Of a DNA stretch of 64,000 bases, positions 15,845-25,391 are shown piece after piece. The notes under the pieces are model-generated. The model ran no database searches. It worked only from the letters and a program-made list of their open reading frames with translations, and was not told where the DNA came from. Origin of the DNA: Brasilonema sp. UFV-L1 (GTDB taxonomy: Bacteria > Cyanobacteriota > Cyanobacteriia > Cyanobacteriales > Nostocaceae); NCBI RefSeq assembly GCF_012912105.1, contig NZ_QMEA01000008.1, positions 33,731 to 97,730 of the forward strand, given 5' to 3'. Numbering within the stretch: the stretch's first letter is position 1; every line of letters starts with the position of its first letter. Made by a program: the position numbers and the translations under genes.

Positions 15845-17344
15845 TTATTTGCTTCTTTGATAGCGGTATTGATAATGACGTGATTCTAATGATGGAACAA
15901 GTTTTCTGACTTTACCATCACTCTTAGACGTCACATAGATTTCTCCTGCTTCGTCTACGCCAAACCTGACATCAGAACGTTTACTGTCAACGATTTTGAG
16001 AAAAGAAGTTTCTCGTTCCTTGTCAAAGAGTCTGAGTTCTTTTATCTTTGCCTGTTTACCATTAACGAGTTGATTCACAGGTACATGAAAAAAGCGCCCA
16101 TCATTGCTAAAGTCCCCAAAAATATATTGACCGACTAATTCTGGAATCGCTTTGCCTCTGTAAACATAACCGCCAGCAATTGCAACCAGATAGTTGCCTG
16201 ACCAATCAGGTGGTTTGTCATGATCATATTGAGCAACGGGGTATGTGTAACCATAATCAGCATCATTTTGAGGTAATGGGAACAGGATATTCTCATTCTT
16301 TTCATCTATAAGCCAAGTTCCTTCACGGTTTCCCCATCCGTAATTAGCACCTTTGATGCCAAGATTCACTTCTTCGATAAAAGCTTGACCAATATCGACA
16401 ATCAACATTTTGCCTTTGCCACCTATATCCCAGCTAAAACGATGGGGATTACGCAATCCATAAGCCCAAATTTCCCCTAATTTTTTTGGACTAATATTTA
16501 GACTAATATCTTTAACAAAAGGATTGTCTTTAGGAATACCATATTTGCCATTAGTACTATTATTGCCGAAAGGGTCAATACGGAGTATCTTACCAAGGGG
16601 AGTGCTGAGGTCTTGTCCATTATTTAGAGGATCTGTATCGCTGACAGGAAAGCCATCGCTTCCACCATCTGCCATTGCAATATACAGCATTCCATAATCT
16701 GGATTTCCAGGTTTAGCATTAGGATTAAAGCTCAATTGCCCCATATTATGATCTGGGTAGGGTTGTTCAATACGAAGGATTTCCCGAAAGCTTCCAGAAA
16801 AAGTATTAGCAGCTGGATTGGTCGCTTTCCATTCGCGAATCACTTCGTGATGAGAACTTTCTATAATCTTGCCTTTGCTATCAAAAATTGTTTTCCTGAC
16901 TGGGAAATCAGGAATGCGATTATTTTTTTCTTCGCTATGTGCAGTATAAAAAATTCCATTTTTAGCAAACTCTGGGTGAAAAGTAAAATATGAAAAACCC
17001 TGTTGTGAAGTTTCATCGCTAAAACCGGGGCAAACTAATTTTTTTAAATCCATATATACAGAAGCTTTGTCGTTAATAATGACATAAAGCTTCCCACGCA
17101 TATCATTAACAAATAACCTTCCACTACCATCACCTGCATGGGTTAAAAGATTCAATCGTGCAACTCTGTCGCGTCCTGCTCCACTTATAGGAATTTGCAC
17201 AACTTCTTTGAGTCCTACACGGAGATTTGATTTTTCAATTTTGACGGGAATCGGGTTTGTAATTTGGGCAGAGGAAATACTTGAAAAAGCCAAAATTGAA
17301 AACAAGGCAGAGCAGATACAAAATAAAATGTAGAACCTTTTCAT
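15845..17344 (-). CDS. Secreted PQQ-type sugar (sorbosone/glucose) dehydrogenase
   Basis: A 499-residue exported enzyme with a signal peptide (MKRFYILFCICSALFSILAFSS). The body is a soluble glucose/sorbosone dehydrogenase propeller: RVARLNLLTHAGDGSGRLFV, FTYFTFHPEF-like segment with HPEF, PDHNMGQLSFNPN, PLGKILRIDPFG, WAYGLRNPHRFSWD (PQQ/Ca-binding loop), and IGQAFIEEVN. Family members oxidise sugars to lactones in the periplasm. It is the first gene of an operon with a lactonase and DUF4380. Cyanobacteria generally are not known to make PQQ, so the cofactor source is open. Confidence 0.85.
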   Translation of the reverse strand: MKRFYILFCICSALFSILAFSSISSAQITNPIPVKIEKSNLRVGLKEVVQIPISGAGRDRVARLNLLTHAGDGSGRLFVNDMRGKLYVIINDKASVYMDLKKLVCPGFSDETSQQGFSYFTFHPEFAKNGIFYTAHSEEKNNRIPDFPVRKTIFDSKGKIIESSHHEVIREWKATNPAANTFSGSFREILRIEQPYPDHNMGQLSFNPNAKPGNPDYGMLYIAMADGGSDGFPVSDTDPLNNGQDLSTPLGKILRIDPFGNNSTNGKYGIPKDNPFVKDISLNISPKKLGEIWAYGLRNPHRFSWDIGGKGKMLIVDIGQAFIEEVNLGIKGANYGWGNREGTWLIDEKNENILFPLPQNDADYGYTYPVAQYDHDKPPDWSGNYLVAIAGGYVYRGKAIPELVGQYIFGDFSNDGRFFHVPVNQLVNGKQAKIKELRLFDKERETSFLKIVDSKRSDVRFGVDEAGEIYVTSKSDGKVRKLVPSLESRHYQYRYQRSK

Positions 17345-17453
17345 TTAGGTTATGAACTTAGAGGGTGCTTGGAAGAGCAAAAAAGCTCATGTAACAGGAC
17401 TCTGTCAGTATAAACAAATGCGACAGCGTTACACAAGCCATATGTAAATATAA

Positions 17454-17576
17454 CTACTGAGCTTCCACTGCACCACGAAATATATTCATACCACAGGTAA
17501 ATTGATATAGTCCTGGTTTTTGAGGTGTAAATTGAATCGAGGTGACATGATTGAGAGCCAAATCTTGAGCTTTGTG
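17454..17576 (-). pseudogene. Cupredoxin C-terminal remnant
   Basis: The reverse strand encodes about 40 residues ending at a TAG at 17454-17456: LNHVTSIQFTPQKPG, then YQFTCGMNIFRGAV. This matches the last two strands of a small cupredoxin-like copper protein, with the Cys and Met of the copper loop. No start or N-terminal His region is found upstream, where the frame passes into AT-rich sequence. It is a truncated relic sitting just upstream of the sugar-dehydrogenase operon. Confidence 0.6.
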
Positions 17577-18167
17577 CTTAACGGGATTTAAACAAAAACA
17601 GAAATAAAAACAGAGTATGATGCTTTCCTAATGTAATTAAAATATTACATCAACAAAAGCCTATAATTGGTCGTTGCTGCTTTTAGCTTGTAACATAACC
17701 GTAGAAAAAATGTAATACTTTCGCGAACAAAGCCATACCCCACGCCAGATGATACAGGGGTTACAGTTGTGTGTCTATTAGCGGTCACTAAAAGCGGGTT
17801 AGGAGGCGCGTTAGTCCTCTTCTGATATCTTTGTTAAGTTCTTGTCTTTTAGCTGGTTTCTGAGTGCGTTGAACACTTTTAGGGTAATTTTAAAGTGATT
17901 TTTAACGTTTTATTGCAGATTGGCTTAATAACTGCATAAGTCAAAGTGACTTGCACCTATTTATTAATTTTGTGATTTAAAAATATCATTTTTGTACTCT
18001 ATCTAAAGGTAGATTTTTGTTAAATGACGGTCTTAAGTAAAAGTATTTTTTAACTAGTTATGTAAAAATAATTTTTATTCAGAAAAAATATGAGCATGGT
18101 AGCTAAAAATATGTCAAATAAAAATCAATTTAGATTGCTTAAACTTTTGTAAAAATATAAGATTAGG
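17577..18167. other. Long AT-rich gene-free region
   Basis: I see no gene, tRNA or clear terminator. The sequence is very AT-rich, with poly-A/T tracts around 18040-18165, and likely contains the promoter for the lipoprotein gene at 18168. It also includes the 5' edge of the decayed cupredoxin region. Confidence 0.5.
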
Positions 18168-19205
18168 ATGAAAAATAAAATAACCATAAAGAAATTGGGC
18201 TTTTTTTCTGCTCCTATTCTATGTATGTTTGTCACTGCTTGTGGAGACGATTCCCTACTCAAAGCGGTGAGAGACTTTACAAAGACAAGAGCGGCAGCAA
18301 GTGAAGCAGTGGGAAAGATTTCGGAAGATTTTTATCAGTCTTGTGTTCGTCAATATAGCTTTTTGCCAATTGAACCTATTCCGACGATCTTACACTTACA
18401 AAAGAAAACTCCTTATCAACAAAGAATTGAACGATTAAAGAAATGTAATGTTCAGTGGGAAATTGGAGAAGATTTTAAGAAAAGTAATGATACTTTATTA
18501 AAATATATGGCTGCTTTAGAAGCTATATCCAGTGATAATGTGGTTGTTTTTCCCAATACAACCAGAGATAAATTAGTAAATGCTATTAATGGATTACCTT
18601 TAGGTAATTCAAACAATCCAAATGTTTCTGCGGAGAGGCAAGAGGCGGTTAAAGCAGGTGCTGGAATTTTACAACTTATTTCAAAAATTTTTTTGAATAA
18701 GTTTCGAAAAAATCAATTATCTGAAGCTATTGTAAATACAAATGATGACGTTCAAGTATATGTAGCAATTTTAAAGAAAAGTGTACAGAGGGGTTATATA
18801 GAGGGATATCTACAGCAAGAGCAAGATAATATTGATCTTCAGTACAATTTGATTGTCACCGATCTTCTCCGTAAAGAATTTCCCAATATTGCTCCCAATA
18901 ATCGACCAGAAAAATTGGCTTTTGACAGCTCATCTCCTTTTTACTCAATTGATAATCAATGGAGAGAAAAACGAGCAGAAGTAGGCAAAAATATTCAAAT
19001 TGGAAGACTATATATCCAGTTTTTGGATGAAGTAGCTCAAGGACACAATGAATTGTATACCTTAATTAAAGGCAAACGACCTGAAAGCTTGACAGAAAAT
19101 CAAGCTACTCAAAATCAACAAAAACTAATTGAAAAATTAGCTCGTAACCGACTAAAACGAATTCAATACATTGCCCAACAATTAGAAAAAGAATTAGTGA
19201 GATAA
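18168..19205 (+). CDS. Predicted lipoprotein, helical, unknown function (module copy 2, gene A)
   Basis: A 345-residue protein with a lipoprotein signal peptide: MKNKITIKKLGFF, a hydrophobic core, then the lipobox VTAC with Cys at residue ~25 followed by GDDS. The mature chain is mainly helical, with two Cys in SCVRQYSF and KKCNVQW. A central segment (NDTLLKYMAALEAIS, then AVKAGAGILQLISKIF) parallels NRLLTRYFTLIDELA and SVIKSVGGLVIS of the lipoprotein at 2032, suggesting distant homology. It is followed 37 nt later by a small helical gene, as in copy 1. Codon use is strongly A/T-biased. No known domain. Confidence 0.75.
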   Translation: MKNKITIKKLGFFSAPILCMFVTACGDDSLLKAVRDFTKTRAAASEAVGKISEDFYQSCVRQYSFLPIEPIPTILHLQKKTPYQQRIERLKKCNVQWEIGEDFKKSNDTLLKYMAALEAISSDNVVVFPNTTRDKLVNAINGLPLGNSNNPNVSAERQEAVKAGAGILQLISKIFLNKFRKNQLSEAIVNTNDDVQVYVAILKKSVQRGYIEGYLQQEQDNIDLQYNLIVTDLLRKEFPNIAPNNRPEKLAFDSSSPFYSIDNQWREKRAEVGKNIQIGRLYIQFLDEVAQGHNELYTLIKGKRPESLTENQATQNQQKLIEKLARNRLKRIQYIAQQLEKELVR

Positions 19206-19228
19206 GCGGAACTGTAATTTTAGAAATG

Positions 19229-19235
19229 AAGGAGG
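19229..19235 (+). promoter_or_regulatory. Ribosome binding site AAGGAGG
   Basis: A strong AAGGAGG 7 nt before ATG 19243 decides that start over the in-frame TTG 19237, which would sit only 1 nt from the site. Confidence 0.8.
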
Positions 19236-19242
19236 ATTGACA

Positions 19243-19656
19243 ATGGATACAATTTTAACAAAAAATGATCTATTTGAAATTCGAGATGAAATGGCAAAGC
19301 TTGCGAGAGAAATAGATAATTTTAGAATCTCTAACTCAAGTAATATTTCAGCCTTTCTTTATTCCGAGTTAGCAAATTGGTCACGCTTAATAAAAGACAG
19401 AGTTTTTGAGTTAACAGGGAAAGCCTTGAATCAGTTAAATACGGATCTAAAAGAACCTGCAGCTAATCTCAAAAAAGCAATTAATCAATTAGAAGATGCT
19501 CTGAAAACGATTGAAACATTTAACGAATCAGTAGATTATATTGCTGACATTATTAATACTTTTGGTGTCATTGTCAGAGCAGTTTCTCAAGGATTGGGTT
19601 CAGCCAATATTGCTTCTGCTTTTGAGAGTTTAAAGAATTTACTCGGTGTTGCTTAA
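19243..19656 (+). CDS. Small helical protein (module copy 2, gene B)
   Basis: A 137-residue protein starting MDTILTKNDLFEIRDEMAKL. It is predicted almost entirely helical, with heptad-like stretches (ALNQLNTDLKEPAANLKKAINQLEDAL) and an apolar C-terminal half, YIADIINTFGVIVRAVSQGLG, that might be amphipathic or membrane-associated. The LN-x-L-x-x-DLKE-x3-NL-x3-I-x2-L pattern matches the protein at 2912-3274, the equivalent gene of module copy 1. It is co-transcribed with the lipoprotein by position. Function unknown. Confidence 0.75.
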   Translation: MDTILTKNDLFEIRDEMAKLAREIDNFRISNSSNISAFLYSELANWSRLIKDRVFELTGKALNQLNTDLKEPAANLKKAINQLEDALKTIETFNESVDYIADIINTFGVIVRAVSQGLGSANIASAFESLKNLLGVA

Positions 19657-20103
19657 TCACTGTAGGGTATACACCAGGTATCTAACTTTTCACGGGGTGT
19701 GGAAAAGAAGAACGGCTCGTGAATAATGTGACTTTATTGGCGAATTCAAAAAAGCTGTGCTTTTGAGTTAGCAAGGTGAGGGTTAGTAGCTTTGCTAACT
19801 CTTGCCAACTCCGTAATGAAATTCAGTAGAGCTTTTCTAGTTGGTTTGTAATTCAAAGTTGCTAATACCAATTCGATATGAGAGCACATACAACTGTAGA
19901 ATAAAATACGGGAAAGATTGAAGACCACAGGCAAATAATAGCACGCTCCTTTAACCTAGAAATAACCGAATCTTGCTATTTTAACCGAAACATGCGATAA
20001 ACTTCTTTTTAGGATGATATACATTCCGGGAGCTTTGCGTATGTCTGCCATCAACGTAAAGGAAGACCCCCAACTATCGAAAGTTGGTAAAGTTGAAAAA
20101 GCT
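19657..20103. other. Gene-free stretch
   Basis: No gene is supported here. A short hairpin, CCAACT with AGTTGG (about 20070-20090), lies near the 3' end of the xisI remnant, and positions 19780-19810 contain a TTAGCAAG/CTTTGCTAA imperfect inverted repeat. Nothing else is recognised. Confidence 0.4.
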
Positions 20104-20506
20104 CTACGCAATTGCAAATTCAGTAAATGCTCTTTTGCTAGGGTGATGAAAACCTAAAATAATATCTGTTTTGGGGATACCTGCTGCCAACAGATCATCA
20201 ACAATCACCAAGTTGGTGCTGTCTTCTTCTACCCAGATTTTACCGTTTTGAATCTGGAGGTATAAGATAATGTGTTGCATTCGTCTTTTGCCATCCCAAC
20301 CACAACGCAGCCACAGGTATTGATCACGTTGTTCATCTAGGATGAGGCGATAGCTAGCCCCTAAGGGGGCGCTGCGCAAACGCTGCTGCCTTCGGCAGAT
20401 CGCTAATTGTAGTTTCTGTGGTGTTAGCGGGTTGAGAATTACTATCGTTATAGTATTTTTTAATAGTTTCTTGGACAGTATTGCGATAATGGGTTAATGT
20501 ATCTAT
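20104..20506 (-). pseudogene. xisI: xisI-like pseudogene, split by a 49-bp insertion
   Basis: On the reverse strand the N-terminal part (IDTLTHYRNTVQETIKKYY) and the C-terminal part (SYRLILDEQRDQYLWLRCGW, then GKIWVEEDSTN, GIPKTDIILGFHHPSKR) together match XisI, named after the fdxN-element excision controlling factor. The two halves are in different frames because 49 bp (20353-20401) interrupts them. Removing the insert rejoins TTI-SYRLILDEQ in frame. The expected ATG start is ATA (20504-20506), a second lesion. XisH/XisI pairs are common in cyanobacteria, and many copies are not part of an excision element. It overlaps the xisH remnant. Confidence 0.8.
20353..20401. repeat. 49-bp small dispersed repeat inserted in xisI, with GCTA target duplication
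   Basis: The insert carries GC-rich palindromic segments (CTGCCTTCGGCAG, GCGCTGCGC) typical of small dispersed repeats in this genome. GCTA is found at both edges (20353-20356 and 20402-20405), consistent with a 4-bp target duplication. The 49-bp length shifts the xisI frame. Confidence 0.7.
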
Positions 20507-20640
20507 TGCACGATTTGCTCCTGTTGGGTGTCTACGATAATTAATTGCAGGTTGTTTTGGCGGGTTATGATTTGAATTGATGGACGTTGAAAAAAGTTGA
20601 AATATCTCCACCCGATGGGCGCATCAATTACCATAACTAC
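20503..20640 (-). pseudogene. xisH: xisH-like C-terminal remnant
   Basis: The reverse strand reads VIDAPIGWRYFNFFQRPSIQ, then NLQLIIVDTQQEQIVQ and a TAG at 20503-20505, matching the last ~45 residues of XisH. The stop overlaps the decayed xisI start, as in intact xisHI operons. The upstream part of xisH is gone; a MITE begins about 30 bp away. Confidence 0.6.
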
Positions 20641-20667
20641 GTAACCATAAAATTCATATAATTAAGG

Positions 20668-20879
20668 GGGAGCATCCCAATTTTGCAAAAATGTGTTTGT
20701 CATTGCGTTAGCGCAGCGTGCCCGGAGGGCATACGTAACAGAGTGAAGCGTAGACGCGAAGAGGCTTCCCGAAGGGTAGCAATCGCAAATTTCTGGGATT
20801 GCTTCACTGCGCTTCGCTCCGTTCGCAATGACAATTCATAACCTGGGTTTGATGTAACTTATACATTTGGGATGCTCCC
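20668..20879. mobile_element. 212-bp MITE with 13-bp terminal inverted repeats and 9-bp target duplication
   Basis: GGGAGCATCCCAA (20668-20680) is repeated inverted at the other end as TTGGGATGCTCCC (20867-20879). The element is flanked by a perfect 9-bp direct repeat TAATTAAGG (20659-20667 and 20880-20888). There is no coding capacity. The interior is filled with small dispersed repeat sequence (GCGCAGCGTGCCCGGAGGGC and GCTTCCCGAAGGG). A 9-bp duplication is compatible with mobilisation by an IS4-like transposase, which is not in the window. Confidence 0.85.
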
Positions 20880-20942
20880 TAATTAAGGTGCGTTTGCCCT
20901 AGAGGCATGAGTGTTCACAAATCCTGCGCGGATTGCTATGGA

Positions 20943-23252
20943 TTAAATAGTTTTGGGACGGAAATTACGCAAGCGCAAAGCATTAGTCACGACAGATACA
21001 GAACTAAAAGCCATTGCTCCTCCTGCAATCATTGGGTTGAGCAACCAGCCAAAGATGGGAAACAAAATGCCAGCAGCAATAGGAATCCCAGCAACGTTGT
21101 AAATAAAGGCAAAGAAGAGATTTTGGCGTATGTTGTGAATCGTAGCGCGGCTGAGTTGAATTGCGGTGACAATACCTTGCAAGTCTCCAGAAATTAAGGT
21201 GATATCGCTGGCTGCGATCGCAACATCTGTCCCTGTACCAATGGCTATTCCCACATCTGCTTGAGCCAACGCGGGTGCATCATTGATACCATCACCCACC
21301 ATAGCCACGATCTGACGCGGTAAGCTTTTCGTTGTTTGCGTTTTTGTGTCTCCTTGTCTAGACATCTTTTCTGCTTGAAGAGACTGAATAACTGCTGCTT
21401 TCTGGTCAGGCCGAACTTCAGCAAAGACGCGGGTAATACCAACTTCACGGGCGATCGCCTCAGCAGTATTGCGGTTATCTCCCGTCAACATAACTACCTC
21501 TAAACCTAACTTGCGTAGTGCTCTCACAGCAGCTTGACTAGAAGGTTTTAAGGCATCCGCAATACCCATCAATCCTTGCATTTTGCCATCAACAGCAATC
21601 CAAACAGCTGTTTTCCCAGTAGCTTCCAACGCAGCTTTGTGTGTACCAAGAGCATCAGTATCAATTTTCAATTCCTCCATCCAGCGTTGTGTGCCAATTT
21701 GGACAAGGTGGTTAGAAACAATTGCTTGCACGCCACTCCCTGCAATTGCTTCAAATTTCTGAACCTCACCCAAATCAACCTGCTGTGATTTCGCATACCT
21801 GACAACAGCTTCAGCCAAAGGATGCTCAGAATTTCTCTCCACCGATGCTGCTAAGCGCAAAAGTTTTAACTCATGACTATCCCTAGTACCGTTGACGGTA
21901 ACATAGTCGGTGACAGTGGGTTTACCCTGAGTCAAAGTTCCAGTTTTGTCTAGCACAATCGTCTGAATTTTGTGTGCTAGTTCTAAGCTTTCGGCTCCTT
22001 TGATTAAAATACCGTTTTCTGCGCCTTTACCTGTACCCACCATCACAGAAGTGGGTGTGGCTAATCCTAAAGCACAGGGACAAGCGATAATCAACACACC
22101 AACTGTTGTCATCAGGGCAAAAGTCAAATTGCCAATGATGTTAAACCAGATGATAAAAGTGGCGATCGCAATACCAATCACCACAGGTACAAACCATCCC
22201 GTCACAGAGTCTGCTAATCTTTGAATAGGTGCCTTTGAGCCTTGAGCCTGTTGTACGAGTTGGACAATTTGAGCCAAAACAGTATCTTTTCCTACTCTGG
22301 TCGCCCGGAACTTAAAGCTGCCTGTTTTGTTAATTGTGGCTCCTATAACTTCGTCTGGTGGCTGCTTTTTCACTGCGACACTTTCGCCCGTAACCATTGA
22401 TTCATCAACACTAGAAGCACCTTCTATCACTTCTCCATCAACCGGAATTTTCTCACCTGGACGCACCAAAATCACATCCCCAATCTGAACATCCTGAATA
22501 GGAACATCAATTTCCTGCCCACTGCGGATAACACGGGCGACTCTTGCTTGTAAACCAATGAGTTGGCGAATAGCTTGCGAGGTTTGCCTCTTAGCGCGAT
22601 TTTCAAAAAGTCGTCCTAGCAGAATCAGTGTAATGACAACTGCAGCTGTTTCATAGTATACCTCTGGCATCAAGCCTTGGTTCATCAAGAAATGAGGGAA
22701 AAGAGTCGCAAACAATGAGTAGAAAAACGCGGCACTCGTACCCAATACAATCAGCGTATCCATTGTTGCTGCATGACGTTTAAAAGCTTTCCAGGCGTTT
22801 ACATAAAACCTAGAACCACACCAAAACTGTACAGGTGCAGTCAGTGCTAATTGAAACCACCCTTGAGATAGCCAAGCCGGGATAAAAGGCAAGTGAAGTC
22901 CTGTCATCATAGGCAGCGAACCCAACACAAGTATGACACTGACAATGCCTCCTACCCAAACTTTACGGGTGAGATTGCGTTCTTCAGCACTCCGGGAAGC
23001 TTTCTGGGCATCCGATTCTCCTGTCACCATTTCTTGTTCTTGGAGTGAATCAGCTGAGTATCCCGCATCTTTTACAGCTTGCTGAATCTTCTCCAAGCTG
23101 GTTTTTCTCGGATCATACTTGACACTAGCTTGTTCTGCGCCAAAGTTGACATTACAGTCAATTACTCCAAGAACAGAACGAATTGCTTGTTCAACATTTC
23201 TGGCACATGAGGCACAACTCATGCCTCGCAATTTGAGTGTGAGAGTATCCAT
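20943..23252 (-). CDS. copA: Copper-translocating P-type ATPase (CopA-like)
   Basis: A 769-residue P1B-ATPase in the cytoplasmic or thylakoid membrane. In order: N-terminal heavy-metal domain with [11 protein letters not shown]; transmembrane block; actuator with [10 protein letters not shown] and MVTGES; membrane [10 protein letters not shown], the Cu+ site; DKTGTLTQG phosphorylation motif; EHPLAEAV; and [16 protein letters not shown] hinge. ATG 23252 ([13 protein letters not shown]) is chosen, since the 26 residues upstream run through an AT-rich leader with no family similarity. The copper-chaperone gene lies 70 bp upstream on the same strand. Cyanobacteria have CtaA and PacS paralogues; I cannot assign one from sequence alone. 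Confidence 0.9.
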   Translation of the reverse strand: MDTLTLKLRGMSCASCARNVEQAIRSVLGVIDCNVNFGAEQASVKYDPRKTSLEKIQQAVKDAGYSADSLQEQEMVTGESDAQKASRSAEERNLTRKVWVGGIVSVILVLGSLPMMTGLHLPFIPAWLSQGWFQLALTAPVQFWCGSRFYVNAWKAFKRHAATMDTLIVLGTSAAFFYSLFATLFPHFLMNQGLMPEVYYETAAVVITLILLGRLFENRAKRQTSQAIRQLIGLQARVARVIRSGQEIDVPIQDVQIGDVILVRPGEKIPVDGEVIEGASSVDESMVTGESVAVKKQPPDEVIGATINKTGSFKFRATRVGKDTVLAQIVQLVQQAQGSKAPIQRLADSVTGWFVPVVIGIAIATFIIWFNIIGNLTFALMTTVGVLIIACPCALGLATPTSVMVGTGKGAENGILIKGAESLELAHKIQTIVLDKTGTLTQGKPTVTDYVTVNGTRDSHELKLLRLAASVERNSEHPLAEAVVRYAKSQQVDLGEVQKFEAIAGSGVQAIVSNHLVQIGTQRWMEELKIDTDALGTHKAALEATGKTAVWIAVDGKMQGLMGIADALKPSSQAAVRALRKLGLEVVMLTGDNRNTAEAIAREVGITRVFAEVRPDQKAAVIQSLQAEKMSRQGDTKTQTTKSLPRQIVAMVGDGINDAPALAQADVGIAIGTGTDVAIAASDITLISGDLQGIVTAIQLSRATIHNIRQNLFFAFIYNVAGIPIAAGILFPIFGWLLNPMIAGGAMAFSSVSVVTNALRLRNFRPKTI

Positions 23253-23322
23253 CTTGCGAACTTTTTTGCACCCTTTTGTGTGAGAGCGGTAAATATTAGT
23301 AGATATTAGTAGATATTCAAAA

Positions 23323-23517
23323 TTAGGCAAGTGTATATCCAGCTTGCGTAATCGCTTCCTGAATTGCTCTTTCAGAAGCGTTAGTTTTCACGGACACGAT
23401 TTTGGTTTTCGTATCGGCTTGAACTATTGCATTAGCATCAATTGCCTGAACTGCTTGAGTAATAGTTTCTGCACAAGCAGAACAAGCCATATCGGGAATT
23501 TGAAGTTGTAGTGTCAT
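23323..23517 (-). CDS. Heavy-metal-associated domain copper chaperone
   Basis: A 64-residue single HMA domain, [19 protein letters not shown], with the MxCxxC metal site (Cys12 and Cys15) and the usual C-terminal Tyr replacing Lys (QAGYTLA). It is expected to carry Cu+ in the cytoplasm to P-type ATPases; cyanobacterial homologue is Atx1. It lies 70 bp upstream of copA on the same strand, probably one operon. A structured inverted repeat overlaps its start codon. Confidence 0.9.
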   Translation of the reverse strand: MTLQLQIPDMACSACAETITQAVQAIDANAIVQADTKTKIVSVKTNASERAIQEAITQAGYTLA

Positions 23518-23582
23518 AAAGCCAAATAAGTGTACTGACGAACAACACAGTCTTTTTGTACTGTGTTTTATCTTGGCTTTAT
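23516..23582 (-). promoter_or_regulatory. Nested inverted repeats in the leader of the copper operon
   Basis: Outer arms ATAAAGCCAA (23516-23525) and TTGGCTTTAT (23573-23582) enclose an inner pair AACACAGT (23544-23551) and ACTGTGTT (23560-23567). The outer arm overlaps the chaperone start codon. This could be an operator for a copper-responsive repressor or a translation-controlling leader; both are inferences. Confidence 0.5.
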
Positions 23583-23627
23583 TTTAAAATCTCTAGTTAA
23601 CTAGAGAGTCAAGTAGAAATAAATTTC

Positions 23628-25391
23628 CTATCGGCGGTTACTCACCAACCATGCTAAAGTCCCCGTTCCCAACAATAACGGCGTCAACCAATCACCCCAA
23701 CGCACGTATAAAGTTTGAGTTTGTCGTCGATAAATCGTTTCTGCATGTACTTCATACGTATTGTGTCCAGACATCCAGACTGTATCGCCGTGGGGATTGA
23801 CAAAAGCTGAATATCCTGTATTGGTTGCCCGCACTGCCCATCTATCAGTTTCAATTGCTCGCATGATATCCTGTGCGTGATGCTGGGCTGGCATCGCTGC
23901 ACTGTAATGGGCATCATTTGAAGGACTCAGGATAAATTGCCCACCCTCCGCCGCCTGACGGCGAAATTGCCCAGAAAAAGCAGATTCATAACAAATACCA
24001 ACAATAGCGCGACCAAAAGGCGTGTCAAACACCTGATTTGGCGAACCAGGAACTTGATGTTCGTCCAAAGGCGATAAACGGCTAACGATACCACCTAAAA
24101 TTGATTCAAACGGAACATATTCCCCAATAGGAACCATCTTTGCTTTGCCGTAGCGACTTTTTATTTCACCATCAAAAGCAACTGTAAATAAACTATTTGT
24201 ATAGCTGCTTCCCTGTTTGTAAAAACCACCAATCCACGCAATTACACCTTTTTCCCGCACTGCTGCGACTAGAGAACTACGCATAATCTCATCCTGAAAG
24301 AAAGGCAAAGCGCCTTCTGGAGTCAGCACTGCATCTACACCTTTGTCTGCTAGTCTTAAATATCCAGCAGTGTAACCTTGAATAGCGCGACGAAAGCCTT
24401 CTGGATAAAGCTTGATTTCGTTAGGAACATTTCCTTGAACAATTCCTACTTTTAGTGCTGCTTCTGGTTGTTGAGCAAGAGGACGAGTGTATAAACTAAA
24501 TCCAATAAGGTGAAGAGTGATGAATACTGCTACGGCGGTTGATAAATAAACGAAGCGCCCAGACGCAGAGGAAATCTTGGCGTTCTTGGCACGGCAGGTG
24601 CTACAACGGGGGGAACCCCCCGATAGCGCAGCGTGCCCGTAGGGCATAGCTTTGATCGGAGGAAACCTCCGCTCAAACTTCTCTTGGCAACGCACTGCCT
24701 CGTCTATGTCCTGCGGACACGCTGCGCTAAGGCGGTTTATTAAAGCTTCAGCAATCAAGCCATTTACCGCAACAATAGCCGCTGTCACCGCGCCAGGTCC
24801 AGAAAGTTGACCGAGGTGTAAAATTACAATATTATGCGGGCTTTGTGTGTAAGAAAGAGAACTCCACCACAGAGGGCCAGCGCTCCAAAGAGCTTCTAAT
24901 CCGCACCACACAGCTGTGCCAATTAAGACACGAACAAACCCATTCTGGATAGAACGGGAAATCACGCGCATCCCTGTTGCCCAACTCGCAACTAATACAG
25001 CTCCCCAAAGGGTAATGAATATCCAGCAAAAAAGGGCGATCGCCAGACTTGCCAACCAAGGAACCCCCATCCAAGTCATGGGGTGAATACCGGTGATCCA
25101 GGATAGGGCAATACCGTGATATCCGATACCCCAGGCAAGGGCGGAGGAGGTAGAGAGGTGGGGAGGTAGGTTTTTACGTTGTGGAGAATCAGTAACGAAT
25201 ATCCAGAGGGGAGCAAGGGAGAACCATGCTAAGAACCATGCGCCAAAAGGTGCGACAGTTATCCCCATCAAAACTCCACTGAACAAGGAAATGATGATTG
25301 GGTTTCGCAAGACACGGAGAATTGTCTTAAGATATTCCCCTTGTCTTTTTGTCTGGTTGTCCCCTTGTCCTCTATTCTGCTTCTGCTGCAT
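23628..25391 (-). CDS. lnt: Apolipoprotein N-acyltransferase
   Basis: A 587-residue inner-membrane enzyme that adds the third acyl chain to lipoproteins. It has ~6 N-terminal membrane helices, then a nitrilase-type domain with the catalytic triad region: LTPEGALPF (Glu359), [14 protein letters not shown] (Lys), and [11 protein letters not shown] (Cys). Residues ~221-272 (24578-24731) are Arg/Pro/Cys-rich and lack family similarity; they are translated from inserted dispersed repeats that keep the frame. The ATG overlaps the end of gyrA by 20 bp, so the two are coupled. The window also encodes two possible lipoprotein substrates (2032, 18168). Confidence 0.9.
   Translation of the reverse strand: MQQKQNRGQGDNQTKRQGEYLKTILRVLRNPIIISLFSGVLMGITVAPFGAWFLAWFSLAPLWIFVTDSPQRKNLPPHLSTSSALAWGIGYHGIALSWITGIHPMTWMGVPWLASLAIALFCWIFITLWGAVLVASWATGMRVISRSIQNGFVRVLIGTAVWCGLEALWSAGPLWWSSLSYTQSPHNIVILHLGQLSGPGAVTAAIVAVNGLIAEALINRLSAACPQDIDEAVRCQEKFERRFPPIKAMPYGHAALSGGSPRCSTCRAKNAKISSASGRFVYLSTAVAVFITLHLIGFSLYTRPLAQQPEAALKVGIVQGNVPNEIKLYPEGFRRAIQGYTAGYLRLADKGVDAVLTPEGALPFFQDEIMRSSLVAAVREKGVIAWIGGFYKQGSSYTNSLFTVAFDGEIKSRYGKAKMVPIGEYVPFESILGGIVSRLSPLDEHQVPGSPNQVFDTPFGRAIVGICYESAFSGQFRRQAAEGGQFILSPSNDAHYSAAMPAQHHAQDIMRAIETDRWAVRATNTGYSAFVNPHGDTVWMSGHNTYEVHAETIYRRQTQTLYVRWGDWLTPLLLGTGTLAWLVSNRR
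24578..24731. repeat. Dispersed repeats inserted in frame within lnt
   Basis: The segment contains GCGCAGCGTGCCCGTAGGGC (24629-24648 region), a GGGG-rich hairpin around 24610-24622, and TCGGAGGAAACCTCCGCTC-AAACTTCTC, which recurs near 52893-52923. It adds about 50 residues between the fifth and sixth membrane helices of Lnt without a stop or frameshift. Confidence 0.65.

Noticed and set aside
20943..23252. Integrated element carrying copper resistance near the MITE
   Set aside because: No integrase, att-like repeats or compositional shift around the copper genes.
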